From NCBI RefSeq assembly GCF_016907895.1, contig NZ_JAFBCV010000002.1, positions 124,001 through 188,000 on the forward strand: DNA of 64,000 nucleotides, read 5' to 3'. Under the pieces are notes generated by a model. The model was not told where the DNA came from. It did not search any database and saw only the letters and a program-made list of their open reading frames with translations. Shown here piece after piece: positions 47,423-56,955 of the stretch. The position numbers and the translations under genes were made by a program. Each line of letters begins with the position of its first letter. The first letter of the stretch is position 1. The DNA comes from Shouchella xiaoxiensis (lineage in GTDB: Bacteria > Bacillota > Bacilli > Bacillales > Bacillaceae_D).

Positions 47423-48611
47423 CAAGCCGCTTTCCCAAGATGAGATCAATGAATTGCTTAAAGGCATTCAACAAAATGATAGCTCAGCCGACGAAAGCCC
47501 AGTTAGCTCAGGTAAGCAAGAACCAGCGAAAGAAAAGAATGAGCTCGAATTAATAAACATTGATGGCTTATTAACACCAATGGAACAAGATACAATTGGT
47601 GAGATTGGCAATATCTCTTTTGGCAGCTCTGCAACAGCTTTATCCGAGTTATTAAACCAAAAAGTAGATATTACGACACCTGTTGTGAAAGCTGTGAGCA
47701 CAGAGACGCTAAGTGATTTGTTTCCTCATCCTCATGTGATTGTTCATGTGAGTTATACAGAAGGATTTGAGGGCTCTAACCTTTTTGTGATTACGATTGA
47801 AGATGCAGCCATTATTGCGGACTTGATGTTAGGAGGAAATGGAGAGGAACCGAATCTGGATCTGACAGAGATGCACTTAAGTGCTGTTCAAGAGGCAATG
47901 AATCAAATGATGGGTTCAGCTTCAACCTCCATGTCAACTCTGTTTAACCGCAAAGTCGATATTTCACCTCCAAATGTAAATGTTGTTGATTTTAACATTG
48001 ATGCAGAGCCAAGCTATGTTCCTGAAGGCGACCATCTTATTGCGATCACCTTCACATTAAAGATTGGCACATTAATTGATTCAAAGTTAATGCAGTTAAT
48101 TAGCGTTCCGTTTGGAAAAAGCTACGCCAACGCTTTGCTTGGAGAACAAATGAGCAGCATAGAAGAAGAGCCAGCACCAGTAGTAAAGCAGGAGGAAAAA
48201 AGGCCAAAAAGCCAATCTGTAGAAAAAGAAGAGCCAGTGACTCGACACAGTCGTTCAACTGCTCAGACCTTTGCCCCTCAATCTTCTGAACAAGTCGTGG
48301 AAAAAGCAATCTTCTCAAGCTTTGAAAAGAATCCATTACCTGATTCAGAGATGCAAAATTTAGATATGTTGCTAGATATTCCGCTAGAAGTAAAGGTAGA
48401 GCTTGGTCGAACGAAAAAAACGATTCGTGATATTTTAAGCGTTACTCAAGGGTCCATTATCGAACTTGATAAGCTCGCAGGAGAACCAGTAGATGTGAGA
48501 ATTAATGATCGCTTAATTGCAAAAGGTGAAGTGGTTGTTATTGATGAGAATTTTGGTGTTCGCATAACGGACATCGTCAGCAAAAAAGAAAGAATTAACC
48601 AACTAAATTAA
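47415..48611 (+). CDS. fliY: Flagellar motor switch phosphatase FliY
   Basis: This 398-residue FliN-type switch protein also removes phosphate from CheY. The N-terminal SQDEINELL helix is followed by two CheC-like phosphatase centres (GEIGNISFG and QEAMNQMMG, both with Glu-x-x-Asn), an acidic linker with Glu/Pro/Ser and a C-terminal SpoA domain (LLDIPLEVKVELGRTKKTIRDIL). It overlaps fliM by 8 bases. Confidence 0.95.
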   Translation: MNDKPLSQDEINELLKGIQQNDSSADESPVSSGKQEPAKEKNELELINIDGLLTPMEQDTIGEIGNISFGSSATALSELLNQKVDITTPVVKAVSTETLSDLFPHPHVIVHVSYTEGFEGSNLFVITIEDAAIIADLMLGGNGEEPNLDLTEMHLSAVQEAMNQMMGSASTSMSTLFNRKVDISPPNVNVVDFNIDAEPSYVPEGDHLIAITFTLKIGTLIDSKLMQLISVPFGKSYANALLGEQMSSIEEEPAPVVKQEEKRPKSQSVEKEEPVTRHSRSTAQTFAPQSSEQVVEKAIFSSFEKNPLPDSEMQNLDMLLDIPLEVKVELGRTKKTIRDILSVTQGSIIELDKLAGEPVDVRINDRLIAKGEVVVIDENFGVRITDIVSKKERINQLN

Positions 48612-48635
48612 CGTTCGATAGAAAGAGGGCTTTGT

Positions 48636-48998
48636 ATGTCTAGAAACATATTAGTAGTTGATGATGCAGCATTTATGAGAATGATGATTAAGGATATTTT
48701 GACGAAAAATGGGTACACCGTTGTTGGTGAAGCAAATGATGGCAATGAAGCATTGGATCGCTATAAGGAATTATCACCGGATCTAGTCACGATGGACATT
48801 ACAATGCCTGAAAAAGACGGGATAACCGCTTTAAAAGAAATCAAGCAATTTGATCCAAATGCAAAAATTATCATGTGCTCCGCAATGGGGCAGCAGGCGA
48901 TGGTTATTGATGCCATTCAAGCAGGGGCAAAAGACTTTATCGTGAAACCATTCCAGGCTGATCGAGTGATTGATGCAATCTCTAAAGCAATTAATTAA
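48636..48998 (+). CDS. cheY: Chemotaxis response regulator CheY
   Basis: This 120-residue receiver is fully intact: Asp9-Asp10 in the acidic pocket, phospho-acceptor Asp54 in TMDITMPEKDG, Ser in MCSAMG and Lys in IVKPFQA. It is nearly the same as B. subtilis CheY (from memory), which in phosphorylated form sets motor direction. Its kinase gene cheA is not in this operon. Confidence 0.97.
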   Translation: MSRNILVVDDAAFMRMMIKDILTKNGYTVVGEANDGNEALDRYKELSPDLVTMDITMPEKDGITALKEIKQFDPNAKIIMCSAMGQQAMVIDAIQAGAKDFIVKPFQADRVIDAISKAIN

Positions 48999-49608
48999 GT
49001 GGTTCTTGGCCGTGGTGCTTCTCTGTTTTGCCCTGGCGGATGCTGAAGTTGCTGCTGCGCAAGACTGTTACCTTTTTGATGAAGAGTGTGAAGAGCAAGT
49101 GAATGAGTCTGAAGTTGAGGAGGAGATTGCCTTTGGTGAATCTCCTTGGCTTAGCTTTTTAAAAATGATTGGTGCGCTGCTTCTTGTGGTTCTTCTTTTA
49201 GTTGGCTTATTAAAATTTGTGAATAAGCGGGCAAGATCCTTTCAAGAAACGAAAGCCATGTCGCTTGTATCCGGAGTGTCCTTAGGAGCAAATCGGTCCG
49301 TGCAGCTCGTGAAAGTGGGCGATAAATTGCTAGTGGTTGGGGTGGGTGAGAGCGTCCAGCTTTTACATACGATTGAAGATCAAGCAGAAATTGAAGCCTT
49401 GTTAAAAAAACAACAAGGAAATGAAGATAGTCAGTCTGTCACAGATGCGCTTGGCGTCATGAAGGCAAGCCTTTTTCCTAACAAAAAAGCGCAGAAACAA
49501 TCGTTTCAAGATGTACTGTCTTCAAGATTAAACGATTCGAAGCAAGAGCTTGCCAAAAATCGGCAACTGTTTCAAGAGAAAGGAAATGAGCACGAATGGA
49601 AACCATGA
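48973..49608 (+). CDS. fliZ: Flagellar biogenesis protein FliZ (FliO-like)
   Basis: This 211-residue protein has an N-terminal signal-like segment (WFLAVVLLCFALADAEVAA), a second membrane segment (FLKMIGALLLVVLLLVGLLK) and a FliO-like domain (MSLVSGVSLGANRSVQLVKV). It helps assemble the FliPQR export gate. ATG at 48973 lies within cheY. Confidence 0.9.
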   Translation: MQSLKQLIKWFLAVVLLCFALADAEVAAAQDCYLFDEECEEQVNESEVEEEIAFGESPWLSFLKMIGALLLVVLLLVGLLKFVNKRARSFQETKAMSLVSGVSLGANRSVQLVKVGDKLLVVGVGESVQLLHTIEDQAEIEALLKKQQGNEDSQSVTDALGVMKASLFPNKKAQKQSFQDVLSSRLNDSKQELAKNRQLFQEKGNEHEWKP

Positions 49609-50273
49609 TTCTTTCGTTTCTTTCATTTGATTTCTCCGATACAGGTACGATTGCCACAACCGTTCAACTGGTTCTACTCTTAACCATTTTATCCATTGCA
49701 CCTGGTATTTTAATCTTAATGACATGTTTCACGCGCATCATTATTGTTCTTTCTTTTGTCCGTCAAGGATTAGCGACACAAACAACACCACCAAATCAAG
49801 TGTTAATCGGACTCGCTTTGTTTATGACATTTTTTATTATGGCTCCAGTTATTCAGAATGTATACGAGACGGCTTACGTGCCTTTATCAGAAGGAGAACT
49901 GTCAGGAGAGGAAGCGCTAGATGCGGCAATCGTGCCAGTGAAGGAATTTATGGCGCAGCATACGCGCGAAAAAGATTTAGCATTATTCATGGGGTATGGT
50001 GGCTATGAGAAACCAGAATCACTTGAAGAGGTGCCAATTATGGCGCTAATCCCTGCCTTTGCGATCAGTGAGTTAAAAACAGCTTTTCAGATTGGATTTT
50101 TGATTTTTATTCCCTTTCTAGTCATTGATATGATTGTTGCGAGTGTATTGATGTCAATGGGAATGATGATGCTACCACCAGTTATGATCGCCTTGCCGTT
50201 TAAAGTACTGTTATTTGTACTTGTTGACGGGTGGTATTTAGTCGTACAAAGCTTATTAATAAGTTATCAATAG
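49596..50273 (+). CDS. fliP: Flagellar export gate protein FliP
   Basis: This is the core pore protein of the flagellar type III export gate, 225 residues with four predicted membrane segments. The family block LMTCFTRIIIVLSFVRQGLATQTTPPNQVL (in parts) is clear. It overlaps the fliZ end by 13 bases. Confidence 0.95.
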   Translation: METMILSFLSFDFSDTGTIATTVQLVLLLTILSIAPGILILMTCFTRIIIVLSFVRQGLATQTTPPNQVLIGLALFMTFFIMAPVIQNVYETAYVPLSEGELSGEEALDAAIVPVKEFMAQHTREKDLALFMGYGGYEKPESLEEVPIMALIPAFAISELKTAFQIGFLIFIPFLVIDMIVASVLMSMGMMMLPPVMIALPFKVLLFVLVDGWYLVVQSLLISYQ

Positions 50274-50289
50274 GAAGGAGAGTGACCGC

Positions 50290-50559
50290 GTGAGTTTAGA
50301 AATGGTCACACACCTTGCTCAGAGTGGCGTTTGGACCGTATTGATCGTTGCGGGTCCACTATTGATTATTGCGCTTGCTTTGGGGTTGCTTGTCAGTATC
50401 TTTCAAGCAACGACGCAGATACAAGAGCAGACACTCGCGTTTATTCCGAAGATCGTTGGCGTATTGCTGGCGCTAGTATTCTTTGGACCGTGGATGTTAT
50501 CTCAACTTACAGAAATGACCTATAGCATATATAACAACTTATACAGGTTTATCGGCTAA
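50290..50559 (+). CDS. fliQ: Flagellar export gate protein FliQ
   Basis: This 89-residue, two-segment membrane protein belongs to the export gate. GTG start at 50290 after AAGGAG. SIFQATTQIQEQTLAFIPKI is the family hallmark. Confidence 0.94.
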   Translation: MSLEMVTHLAQSGVWTVLIVAGPLLIIALALGLLVSIFQATTQIQEQTLAFIPKIVGVLLALVFFGPWMLSQLTEMTYSIYNNLYRFIG

Positions 50560-51338
50560 TGGATGAGCTTTTATCGTTGTACCCGGCATTTTTGCTCGTG
50601 TTTATCCGAATTAGCTCGTTTTTTATTGTTTTGCCGTTGTATAGTCACCGTGCTTTGCCAGCCCCTTTTAAAATTGGTATGGCTGCATTTGTTGCGTTGA
50701 TGGTTGTAATGGCGACAGAGTTACCGATTATAACGATTGATTTATCGTATGTACTGCTCGTGTTAAAAGAAGTAGCTGTTGGTTTATTGGCAGGTTTAAT
50801 CGCATTAATTCTACTCTATGCTGTCCAAGTTGCTGGTGGTTTAATTGATTTTCATATGGGCTTTATGTTAGCGAACGTTGTTGATCCACAGACGGGAGCG
50901 CAAAGCCCGCTAACTGGTAGTTATTTATATGTTTTTGCTCTTTTTTATCTTCTCTTAATTGATGGCCATCATCTGCTTTTGGACGGTGCTGTTTATAGCT
51001 ATCAATACATACCGATTGACCAGCTAATTCTGCCTTTAGGTTCTGAAGCGGTGATGGAGCAAGTGACAATGGTGATTGTGTCGATGTTCGCTTTTGGTGT
51101 ATCAATGGCGTTCCCAGTAGTCGGTGCTTTGTTTCTTGTTGACATAGCCTTAGGAATTGTATCGCGAACCGTTCCGCAAATGAATGTGTTTGTTGTTGGG
51201 CTCCCAATTAAGCTGATTTCGGGATTAATTGTTCTTTTTATCTATATCGGTGTGTTTTTTATGAGTGTGAACTATTTGTTTCAAGAAATTTTGCTATCAA
51301 TGAGAGCTTTGTTAGAAAGACTCGGTGATTCTTTATGA
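50559..51338 (+). CDS. fliR: Flagellar export gate protein FliR
   Basis: This 259-residue polytopic membrane protein completes the FliPQR gate. The ATG overlaps the fliQ stop (TAATG). Six predicted membrane segments. The C-terminal region overlaps flhB. Confidence 0.94.
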   Translation: MDELLSLYPAFLLVFIRISSFFIVLPLYSHRALPAPFKIGMAAFVALMVVMATELPIITIDLSYVLLVLKEVAVGLLAGLIALILLYAVQVAGGLIDFHMGFMLANVVDPQTGAQSPLTGSYLYVFALFYLLLIDGHHLLLDGAVYSYQYIPIDQLILPLGSEAVMEQVTMVIVSMFAFGVSMAFPVVGALFLVDIALGIVSRTVPQMNVFVVGLPIKLISGLIVLFIYIGVFFMSVNYLFQEILLSMRALLERLGDSL

Positions 51339-52426
51339 TGACGCGATTAAAACTGAACCTGCAGTTTTTCTCAGAAGAGAAAACGGAAAAAGCGACGCCG
51401 AAAAAGAGGCTCGATTCTCGAAAAAAAGGCCAAGTTCCTAAGAGTCAAGACGTTAACACAGCATTTATGCTGTTCGCAGCGTTTTTACTAATGTGGCTTT
51501 TTGCTGGACCTTTGTTGTTTTCTCATTTACAAGGAATGATGGCAGATGTGTTCAATCGCTTTCTGCATCTCTCCTTTACTACAGAGAACATCGTTGCTCT
51601 TTTTCGAGAGCTTACGTGGGAGATGGGTATTGCTGTCCTGCCAGTCATGGTTTTAATTGTTTTGGCTGGTGCGTTTGCAAGTTTTTTACAAGTTGGTTCC
51701 TTGTTTACCGCAGAACCGATGAAATTAAAGCTTGAGAAACTAGATCCAATTAAAGGAGCAAAGCGTATTTTTTCTGCGCGAGCGCTCGTAGAATTAGCTA
51801 AATCAATCTTGAAAATTACGTTTGTTGGAGCTGTTGTAACAACCGTTATCTTTTTAAATATTGAAGATGTCTTAGTGCTTTCGCAAAAGAGCATTGAAGT
51901 GAGCGCTGCGACGATCGGTGAGCTAGCGATCATTATGGGACTGTTTGCGGCGGTACTCTTGTTAATCTTAGCAATTCCAGACTATTTGTATCAGCGCTAC
52001 GACCATGAAAAGCAAATTCGAATGTCGAAAAAGGATATTCGTGATGAGCATAAAACCATGGAAGGCGATCCAAAGATCCGATCGCGTCGTAAGCAGAAAC
52101 AGCTGGAAATGGCGATGAATCGGATGATGCAGGAAGTTCCGAGTGCGGATGTAATCGTAACGAATCCGACTCACTTCGCTGTTGCCTTGAAATACGACTC
52201 GAAGAAAGCAGATGCGCCAGTTGTTGTTGCAAAAGGCGTTGATTTTATGGCCGAGCGTATTAAACGTGTAGCGAAGCAGCATGAAATTCCACTAGTGGAA
52301 AATGTTCTATTAGCACGCTCCTTATACGCTTCTGTTGAAGTATCGCAGCAAGTGAATGAAGAAATGTTTCAAGCAGTCGCCGAAGTACTGGCTTATGTGT
52401 ATCGTTTAAAAGAAAACCATTCGTAA
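51335..52426 (+). CDS. flhB: Flagellar export switch protein FlhB
   Basis: This 363-residue protein sets substrate class by self-cleavage. The N-terminal basic segment (EKTEKATPKKRLDSRKKGQVP), four membrane segments and the autocleavage site NPTH (about residues 276-279) are all present. The first codons overlap the fliR stop. Confidence 0.95.
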   Translation: MMTRLKLNLQFFSEEKTEKATPKKRLDSRKKGQVPKSQDVNTAFMLFAAFLLMWLFAGPLLFSHLQGMMADVFNRFLHLSFTTENIVALFRELTWEMGIAVLPVMVLIVLAGAFASFLQVGSLFTAEPMKLKLEKLDPIKGAKRIFSARALVELAKSILKITFVGAVVTTVIFLNIEDVLVLSQKSIEVSAATIGELAIIMGLFAAVLLLILAIPDYLYQRYDHEKQIRMSKKDIRDEHKTMEGDPKIRSRRKQKQLEMAMNRMMQEVPSADVIVTNPTHFAVALKYDSKKADAPVVVAKGVDFMAERIKRVAKQHEIPLVENVLLARSLYASVEVSQQVNEEMFQAVAEVLAYVYRLKENHS

Positions 52427-52456
52427 TTAAAACGTGTGAAAAAGGGAGGGACATGA

Positions 52457-54493
52457 ATGAAAGCAAGAGATTTAAGCGTGCTCGCTGGTGTGATTTTAAT
52501 TATTATTATGCTTATTATCCCACTCCCACCTTTTTTATTGGACGTACTCATTATCTTTAATATCTCGCTATCCTTATTAATTTTACTCGTAGCGATTAGC
52601 ACAAAAGATGCGCTTGAGTTTTCGATCTTTCCTACAATGCTGTTACTTGTCACTCTTTTTCGTTTAGGGCTTAGCGTTTCAACGACTCGCTCGATTTTAG
52701 GGAACGCGGAAGCCGGGAATGTCATCGACACATTTGGTAGCTTTGTTATCGGCGGTAATGCCGTTGTTGGTTTTGTTGTTTTCCTAATTCTCATCATTAT
52801 TCAGTTTATTGTTATTACAAAAGGTGCTGAACGTGTATCAGAAGTTGGCGCGCGCTTTACACTAGACGCCATGCCAGGGAAGCAGATGAGCATTGATGCG
52901 GATTTAAATGCTGGTTTGATTTCAGACCGGGATGCCAAAGCTCGTCGAGAAAAAATTGAGCATGAAGCTGATTTTTATGGATCAATGGATGGGGCAAGTA
53001 AGTTTGTTAAAGGTGATGCGATTGCCAGTATCATTATCGTAATCATAAACATGGTATTCGGACTGATTATCGGCATGATGCAGATGGGCATGGATATGGG
53101 CACTGCTGCAAGTACATATACATTGCTTACGGTCGGGGATGGACTAGTAACGCAAATTCCAGCCTTACTAATTTCTACAGCGACCGGTGTGATTGTGACG
53201 AAAGCGGCGTCTGAAGGAAACGTCGGTACGGATCTTACCAAACAGATCTTTGCTCATCCGACATTACTATATGTAACGGCGGTAACGATATTTTTACTCG
53301 GTTTAACAACGCCGATTACAAAGCTAGTGACGTTTTCGATAGCGGGCCTATTAGCATTTGCTGGTTACAGATTATCGAAAGCGAAGCAGTTTGAAAAAGA
53401 GCTGGAGCAATCGTTAAAAGAAGAGCCGCTAAAAGAAGAACCATCTGGTCCAGAAAATGTAATGCAGCTCATGCAGATGGACCCAATTGAATTTGAATTT
53501 GGCTATGGATTAATTCCACTTGCCGATGCCAATCAAGGCGGCGATTTGCTCGATCGGGTTGTGATGATTCGCAAGCAAATGGCGCTCGAACTTGGCTCAA
53601 TCATTCCTGTTATTCGCATTCGTGACAATATATCGCTTGATCCAAATCAATACGTAATTAAAGTGAAAGGCAATGCCGTGGCAACAGGTGAGGTGTTACT
53701 GGATCATTATATGGCGATGAATACGGGGATTGAAGATGAATCAATCATTGGAATTGAAACGGTTGAGCCTGCTTTTGGCTTAAACGCGCTCTGGATTAAC
53801 GACGAGATGAGAGATCGGGCAGAATTATCGGGCTATACCGTTGTAGATCCACCTACCGTTATCTCAACTCATTTAACAGAGGTTTTAAAGAGCCATGCCC
53901 ATGAATTGTTAGGTCGAGAAGAAACGAAACAACTAATCGATCATCTTAAAGAATCCTATCCGACTTTAGTTGATGAAGTTACCCCAAATCCTTTATCAAT
54001 TGGCGATACACAAAAAGTGCTTCGAAACTTGTTGCGAGAACAATTATCGATTCGTAACTTGCCTGTTATTTTCGAAACACTTGCTGATTATGGGCCATTA
54101 ACGAAGGATATGAACGTCATTACAGAGTATGTGCGCCAAGCGCTCTCAAGACAAATTTCAGAACAGCTAACACAAGGTTCTAAAGAATTATTTGTTATTA
54201 CGCTTGCAGGAAGCGCGGAGAAAAAGATTGCAGATGCGGTCGGTCATAATGAAAATGGGAACTTTCTTGCTCTCGCTCCGAATGATTCACAGCAAATCTT
54301 GCAAAATGCAGCGGCGGAAACAACAAAAATGGCAGAGGTCGGTCGTCAGGCGGTTATCCTGTGCTCGCCTGCTGTTCGGATGTATGTAAGACAATTAATC
54401 GAACGCTACCTGCCTCATGTTCCAGTTGTCTCCTTTAATGAGCTTGAGCCTGACATTGAAATCCAAAGTGTAGGGGTGGTGAGAGCAGATTGA
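52457..54493 (+). CDS. flhA: Flagellar export protein FlhA
   Basis: This is the nonameric cytoplasmic-ring protein that sorts export substrates and uses proton flow. The 678-residue protein has about eight N-terminal membrane segments, the conserved FHIPEP-type loop (FTLDAMPGKQMSIDADLNAG, split) and a C-terminal cytoplasmic domain. It overlaps flhF by 4 bases. Confidence 0.96.
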   Translation: MKARDLSVLAGVILIIIMLIIPLPPFLLDVLIIFNISLSLLILLVAISTKDALEFSIFPTMLLLVTLFRLGLSVSTTRSILGNAEAGNVIDTFGSFVIGGNAVVGFVVFLILIIIQFIVITKGAERVSEVGARFTLDAMPGKQMSIDADLNAGLISDRDAKARREKIEHEADFYGSMDGASKFVKGDAIASIIIVIINMVFGLIIGMMQMGMDMGTAASTYTLLTVGDGLVTQIPALLISTATGVIVTKAASEGNVGTDLTKQIFAHPTLLYVTAVTIFLLGLTTPITKLVTFSIAGLLAFAGYRLSKAKQFEKELEQSLKEEPLKEEPSGPENVMQLMQMDPIEFEFGYGLIPLADANQGGDLLDRVVMIRKQMALELGSIIPVIRIRDNISLDPNQYVIKVKGNAVATGEVLLDHYMAMNTGIEDESIIGIETVEPAFGLNALWINDEMRDRAELSGYTVVDPPTVISTHLTEVLKSHAHELLGREETKQLIDHLKESYPTLVDEVTPNPLSIGDTQKVLRNLLREQLSIRNLPVIFETLADYGPLTKDMNVITEYVRQALSRQISEQLTQGSKELFVITLAGSAEKKIADAVGHNENGNFLALAPNDSQQILQNAAAETTKMAEVGRQAVILCSPAVRMYVRQLIERYLPHVPVVSFNELEPDIEIQSVGVVRAD

Positions 54494-55503
54494 AAATAAA
54501 AAAATTCCGAGCGGCAACTGTTGAACAAGCAGTTGCACTTGCTCGTAATGAATTAGGTCATGACGTGACTATTCTTCATACAAGAGACGTTCGAACAGGT
54601 GGCTGGTTAGGCATATTCCAACAAAAACAAGTACAGCTAACGGTAGGAGTAAGTGAAGACCCGCATCACGGAAAAAAAGGAGATCAACTTTCTCAAATGC
54701 TTTCCCCGATGCAGCAACAGGTACAAGTATTCTTAAAAAAACAAGGTGTAAAACCGTCGATTCAAACCAATTTGCTGCTAACGTCAACGATGATTGAGCG
54801 GTCTGGGGTTACAGATTTTAAAACGATCGTTGAGCGCATGTTTACTTCAACAATGAAAGTAAGGGTTAAGAAACCGTGTCAAAAAAAGTTGTTTTTTATT
54901 GCTGGAGCGACTGGGGTTGGTAAAACAACAACACTTGCAAAGCTAGCAGCAAAAGCGATTTATCAAGACCAGAAAAAAATTGCGTTTATAACTCTTGATA
55001 CGTTTCGGATTGCTGCGGTAGATCAATTAAGAAAATACGCTGAAATATTGGAATGTGACGTTCATGTTGCTTACGACACAGCGCAACTAGTGCGGTTTTG
55101 CGAGACGGTTGAAGCGGATTTAATCCTAATTGATACAGCAGGACGAAATTATTTAACGGAATCGATGCCAAGTGAATTGCTTTATTATATTACAAATCAT
55201 GTAGAGGCTGAATTTCACCTAGCCGTTAGTTTAACTTCCAAGCTTGAAGATTCACTAGAATTGTTAAAGCGATTCTCAACAACAGAAATCACAGGACTGG
55301 TATTAACAAAAAAAGACGAAACAACATCAATTGGTTCACTAATTGAACTACTGTATGTAACGGATGTTCCCATTTCATGTGTAACAACGGGGCAGCAAGT
55401 TCCAGATGACCTTTGGTTTCCTGAAAAACAAGACATTATTAATTGGATGAGATTGGAGGAGGAACAACCTAATGGACCAAGCGCAAGGGCTGAGAGAGCT
55501 TAA
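54490..55503 (+). CDS. flhF: Flagellar SRP-type GTPase FlhF
   Basis: This third SRP GTPase sets where flagella form. The 337-residue protein has an N-terminal B domain and an NG domain with P-loop GATGVGKTTTLAKLA near residue 137, TLDTFRIAAVDQL and DTAGRN. TTG start at 54490. The 3' end overlaps the FlhG-like gene by 32 bases, so the pair is tightly coupled. Confidence 0.94.
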   Translation: MKIKKFRAATVEQAVALARNELGHDVTILHTRDVRTGGWLGIFQQKQVQLTVGVSEDPHHGKKGDQLSQMLSPMQQQVQVFLKKQGVKPSIQTNLLLTSTMIERSGVTDFKTIVERMFTSTMKVRVKKPCQKKLFFIAGATGVGKTTTLAKLAAKAIYQDQKKIAFITLDTFRIAAVDQLRKYAEILECDVHVAYDTAQLVRFCETVEADLILIDTAGRNYLTESMPSELLYYITNHVEAEFHLAVSLTSKLEDSLELLKRFSTTEITGLVLTKKDETTSIGSLIELLYVTDVPISCVTTGQQVPDDLWFPEKQDIINWMRLEEEQPNGPSARAERA

Positions 55504-56050
55504 GCGAAAACAAGTGAGGATGAAAGCCCTTGATGTCTACCTAGCGACAAATGATGAAGCCTTCATTCTGGAAAAGATGGTAGAGGCACTAGAAGAGTAT
55601 GGTTACCAAGCCATTCTAGTGGCTACAGCGTTGGTAAAGCCGTTGTTTCGCGCAAATGCCCAAGATCGCTTATTCTCCAGTGAAACGGTAAAGCATATAA
55701 ACTCAGTGAATGTCCAGTTAATGATTTATGTGCATCTAGTACCTGAATTACCAATCAATCGAAATCATAAGCCTCTTTTTTTGTTTGTTTGTCCTGATCG
55801 AGAACGATTGATCCAACAGTATAACTTAGTAAAACGTGTACCAACTCAAACCATATATACGATTGGAACAGGGTCCGCAAACAGAAATCAGCTTCAACAA
55901 GCTTTAGTAAATCTATCAGATGCGTCTGCACGATTTTTAGCAAAAGAAACAATATCAATTGGTATCGTACCTATCCGAGCAGATGAAGATTGGCTTGATT
56001 CTGTCTACGAAAGCACAGGTTTACTTGTGAGAGAGGTATTACTTGCGTGA
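55472..56050 (+). CDS. Degenerate FlhG-like protein without Walker A motif
   Basis: This 192-residue protein stands in the flhG position. Residues 2-8 (DQAQGLR) match the N-terminal DQAxxLR helix by which FlhG activates the FlhF GTPase. The C-terminal LSDASARFLAKETISIGIVP and following fit the end of the MinD-like FlhG domain. However, the Walker A motif (KGGVGKS in FlhG) is absent: the aligned stretch is LATNDEAFILEK. About 100 residues of the usual 290 are missing from the middle. The frame is intact and overlaps both neighbours (flhF by 32 bases, cheB by 4), so it looks selected, not decayed. ATG after GGAGGAGG. Confidence 0.75.
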   Translation: MDQAQGLRELKRKQVRMKALDVYLATNDEAFILEKMVEALEEYGYQAILVATALVKPLFRANAQDRLFSSETVKHINSVNVQLMIYVHLVPELPINRNHKPLFLFVCPDRERLIQQYNLVKRVPTQTIYTIGTGSANRNQLQQALVNLSDASARFLAKETISIGIVPIRADEDWLDSVYESTGLLVREVLLA

Positions 56051-56955
56051 AAAGGTATGCGCTCATCAGTTCCTCATTATTTATGCAGCAGTTTATTCAA
56101 GTATCTATGCTGGATGAACCGTTTACTTGCTTTAGTGAAAGTGATTCAATCAACCTTAATGATTTTGATCGCTTTATTTATGCACCAATGTCTACACAAT
56201 CAAAGCGACAGTTTCCGGTGAAAAAAACGCTTTTTATAGGTGTATCCTCTGAGAACACCCACTACGAATATGTAGTGAAGTCAGATCTAACGAGCAGTGC
56301 TCAATTTAAGCAGGATTTGGTTTCACAATGGCATCAATTAAGCAAGGTGACGGATAGAGATTCTTTTTCCTCTTCTGAAATTGTCGCAATTGGTTCCTCA
56401 GCAGGTGGTCCAGAATCATTAAAGAAAGTCTTAAGCTGTCTGCCTGCTGATTTTCCAGCGCCCATTGTTGTTGCCCAGCATATGCCAGCTCAGTTTACAA
56501 AAAAGCTTGCCAAGCGCTTAAATGAGGATTGTCTTATTCGTGTTAAAGAGGGACTTGCAAACGAAAGGCTTAGTGCTGGCACCGTTTATATTGCTCCTGG
56601 AGGGAAACAGATGGAAGTTGCATGTGATAGAGAGGGCGCTTATCTTCATATATCCGATCCTGAACAGGGAGATGTTTATCATCCATCTGTGTCTCGCTTG
56701 TTTCAATCGATTTCTTTTTTTAAGAAAAAAACGGTTGTTGTTTTAACTGGAATGGGAACTGATGGAGCGGATACGTTAGCAAAGTTGTCACAGTCAGGCG
56801 AGTGCAGAATTTTAGCAGAAAAAAAGGAAAGTGCCGTCATTTTTGGGATGCCTAGAGCAGCCATCAAAACAGGCTTTGTCGACGAGTCGCTTTTAAATGA
56901 TGAAATTGGCGAATGGTTAGCGAGGATGGGGGCGCAGAATGACGGATCAACTTGA
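56047..56955 (+). CDS. cheB: CheB methylesterase with non-phosphorylatable receiver domain
   Basis: The C-terminal methylesterase domain is complete: Ser118 in IGSSAGGPES, His145 in AQHMP and Asp239 in GMGTDGAD. The N-terminal 105 residues align with a CheY-like receiver (KRYALISSSLFMQQFI against a VVDDSAFMRxxI pattern), but the two acidic residues are Ser and no LDxxMP phospho-acceptor motif follows. It would normally remove methyl groups from receptors when phosphorylated by CheA. Here it is likely unregulated or controlled otherwise. GTG start overlaps the FlhG-like stop. cheC overlaps its end by 17 bases. Confidence 0.87.
   Translation: MKRYALISSSLFMQQFIQVSMLDEPFTCFSESDSINLNDFDRFIYAPMSTQSKRQFPVKKTLFIGVSSENTHYEYVVKSDLTSSAQFKQDLVSQWHQLSKVTDRDSFSSSEIVAIGSSAGGPESLKKVLSCLPADFPAPIVVAQHMPAQFTKKLAKRLNEDCLIRVKEGLANERLSAGTVYIAPGGKQMEVACDREGAYLHISDPEQGDVYHPSVSRLFQSISFFKKKTVVVLTGMGTDGADTLAKLSQSGECRILAEKKESAVIFGMPRAAIKTGFVDESLLNDEIGEWLARMGAQNDGST

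Noticed and set aside
55472-56050. Reading the FlhG-like gene as a frameshifted pseudogene
   Set aside because: The frame is intact from a good ribosome binding site, overlaps both neighbours and ends in FlhG-like sequence; other frames show no P-loop.
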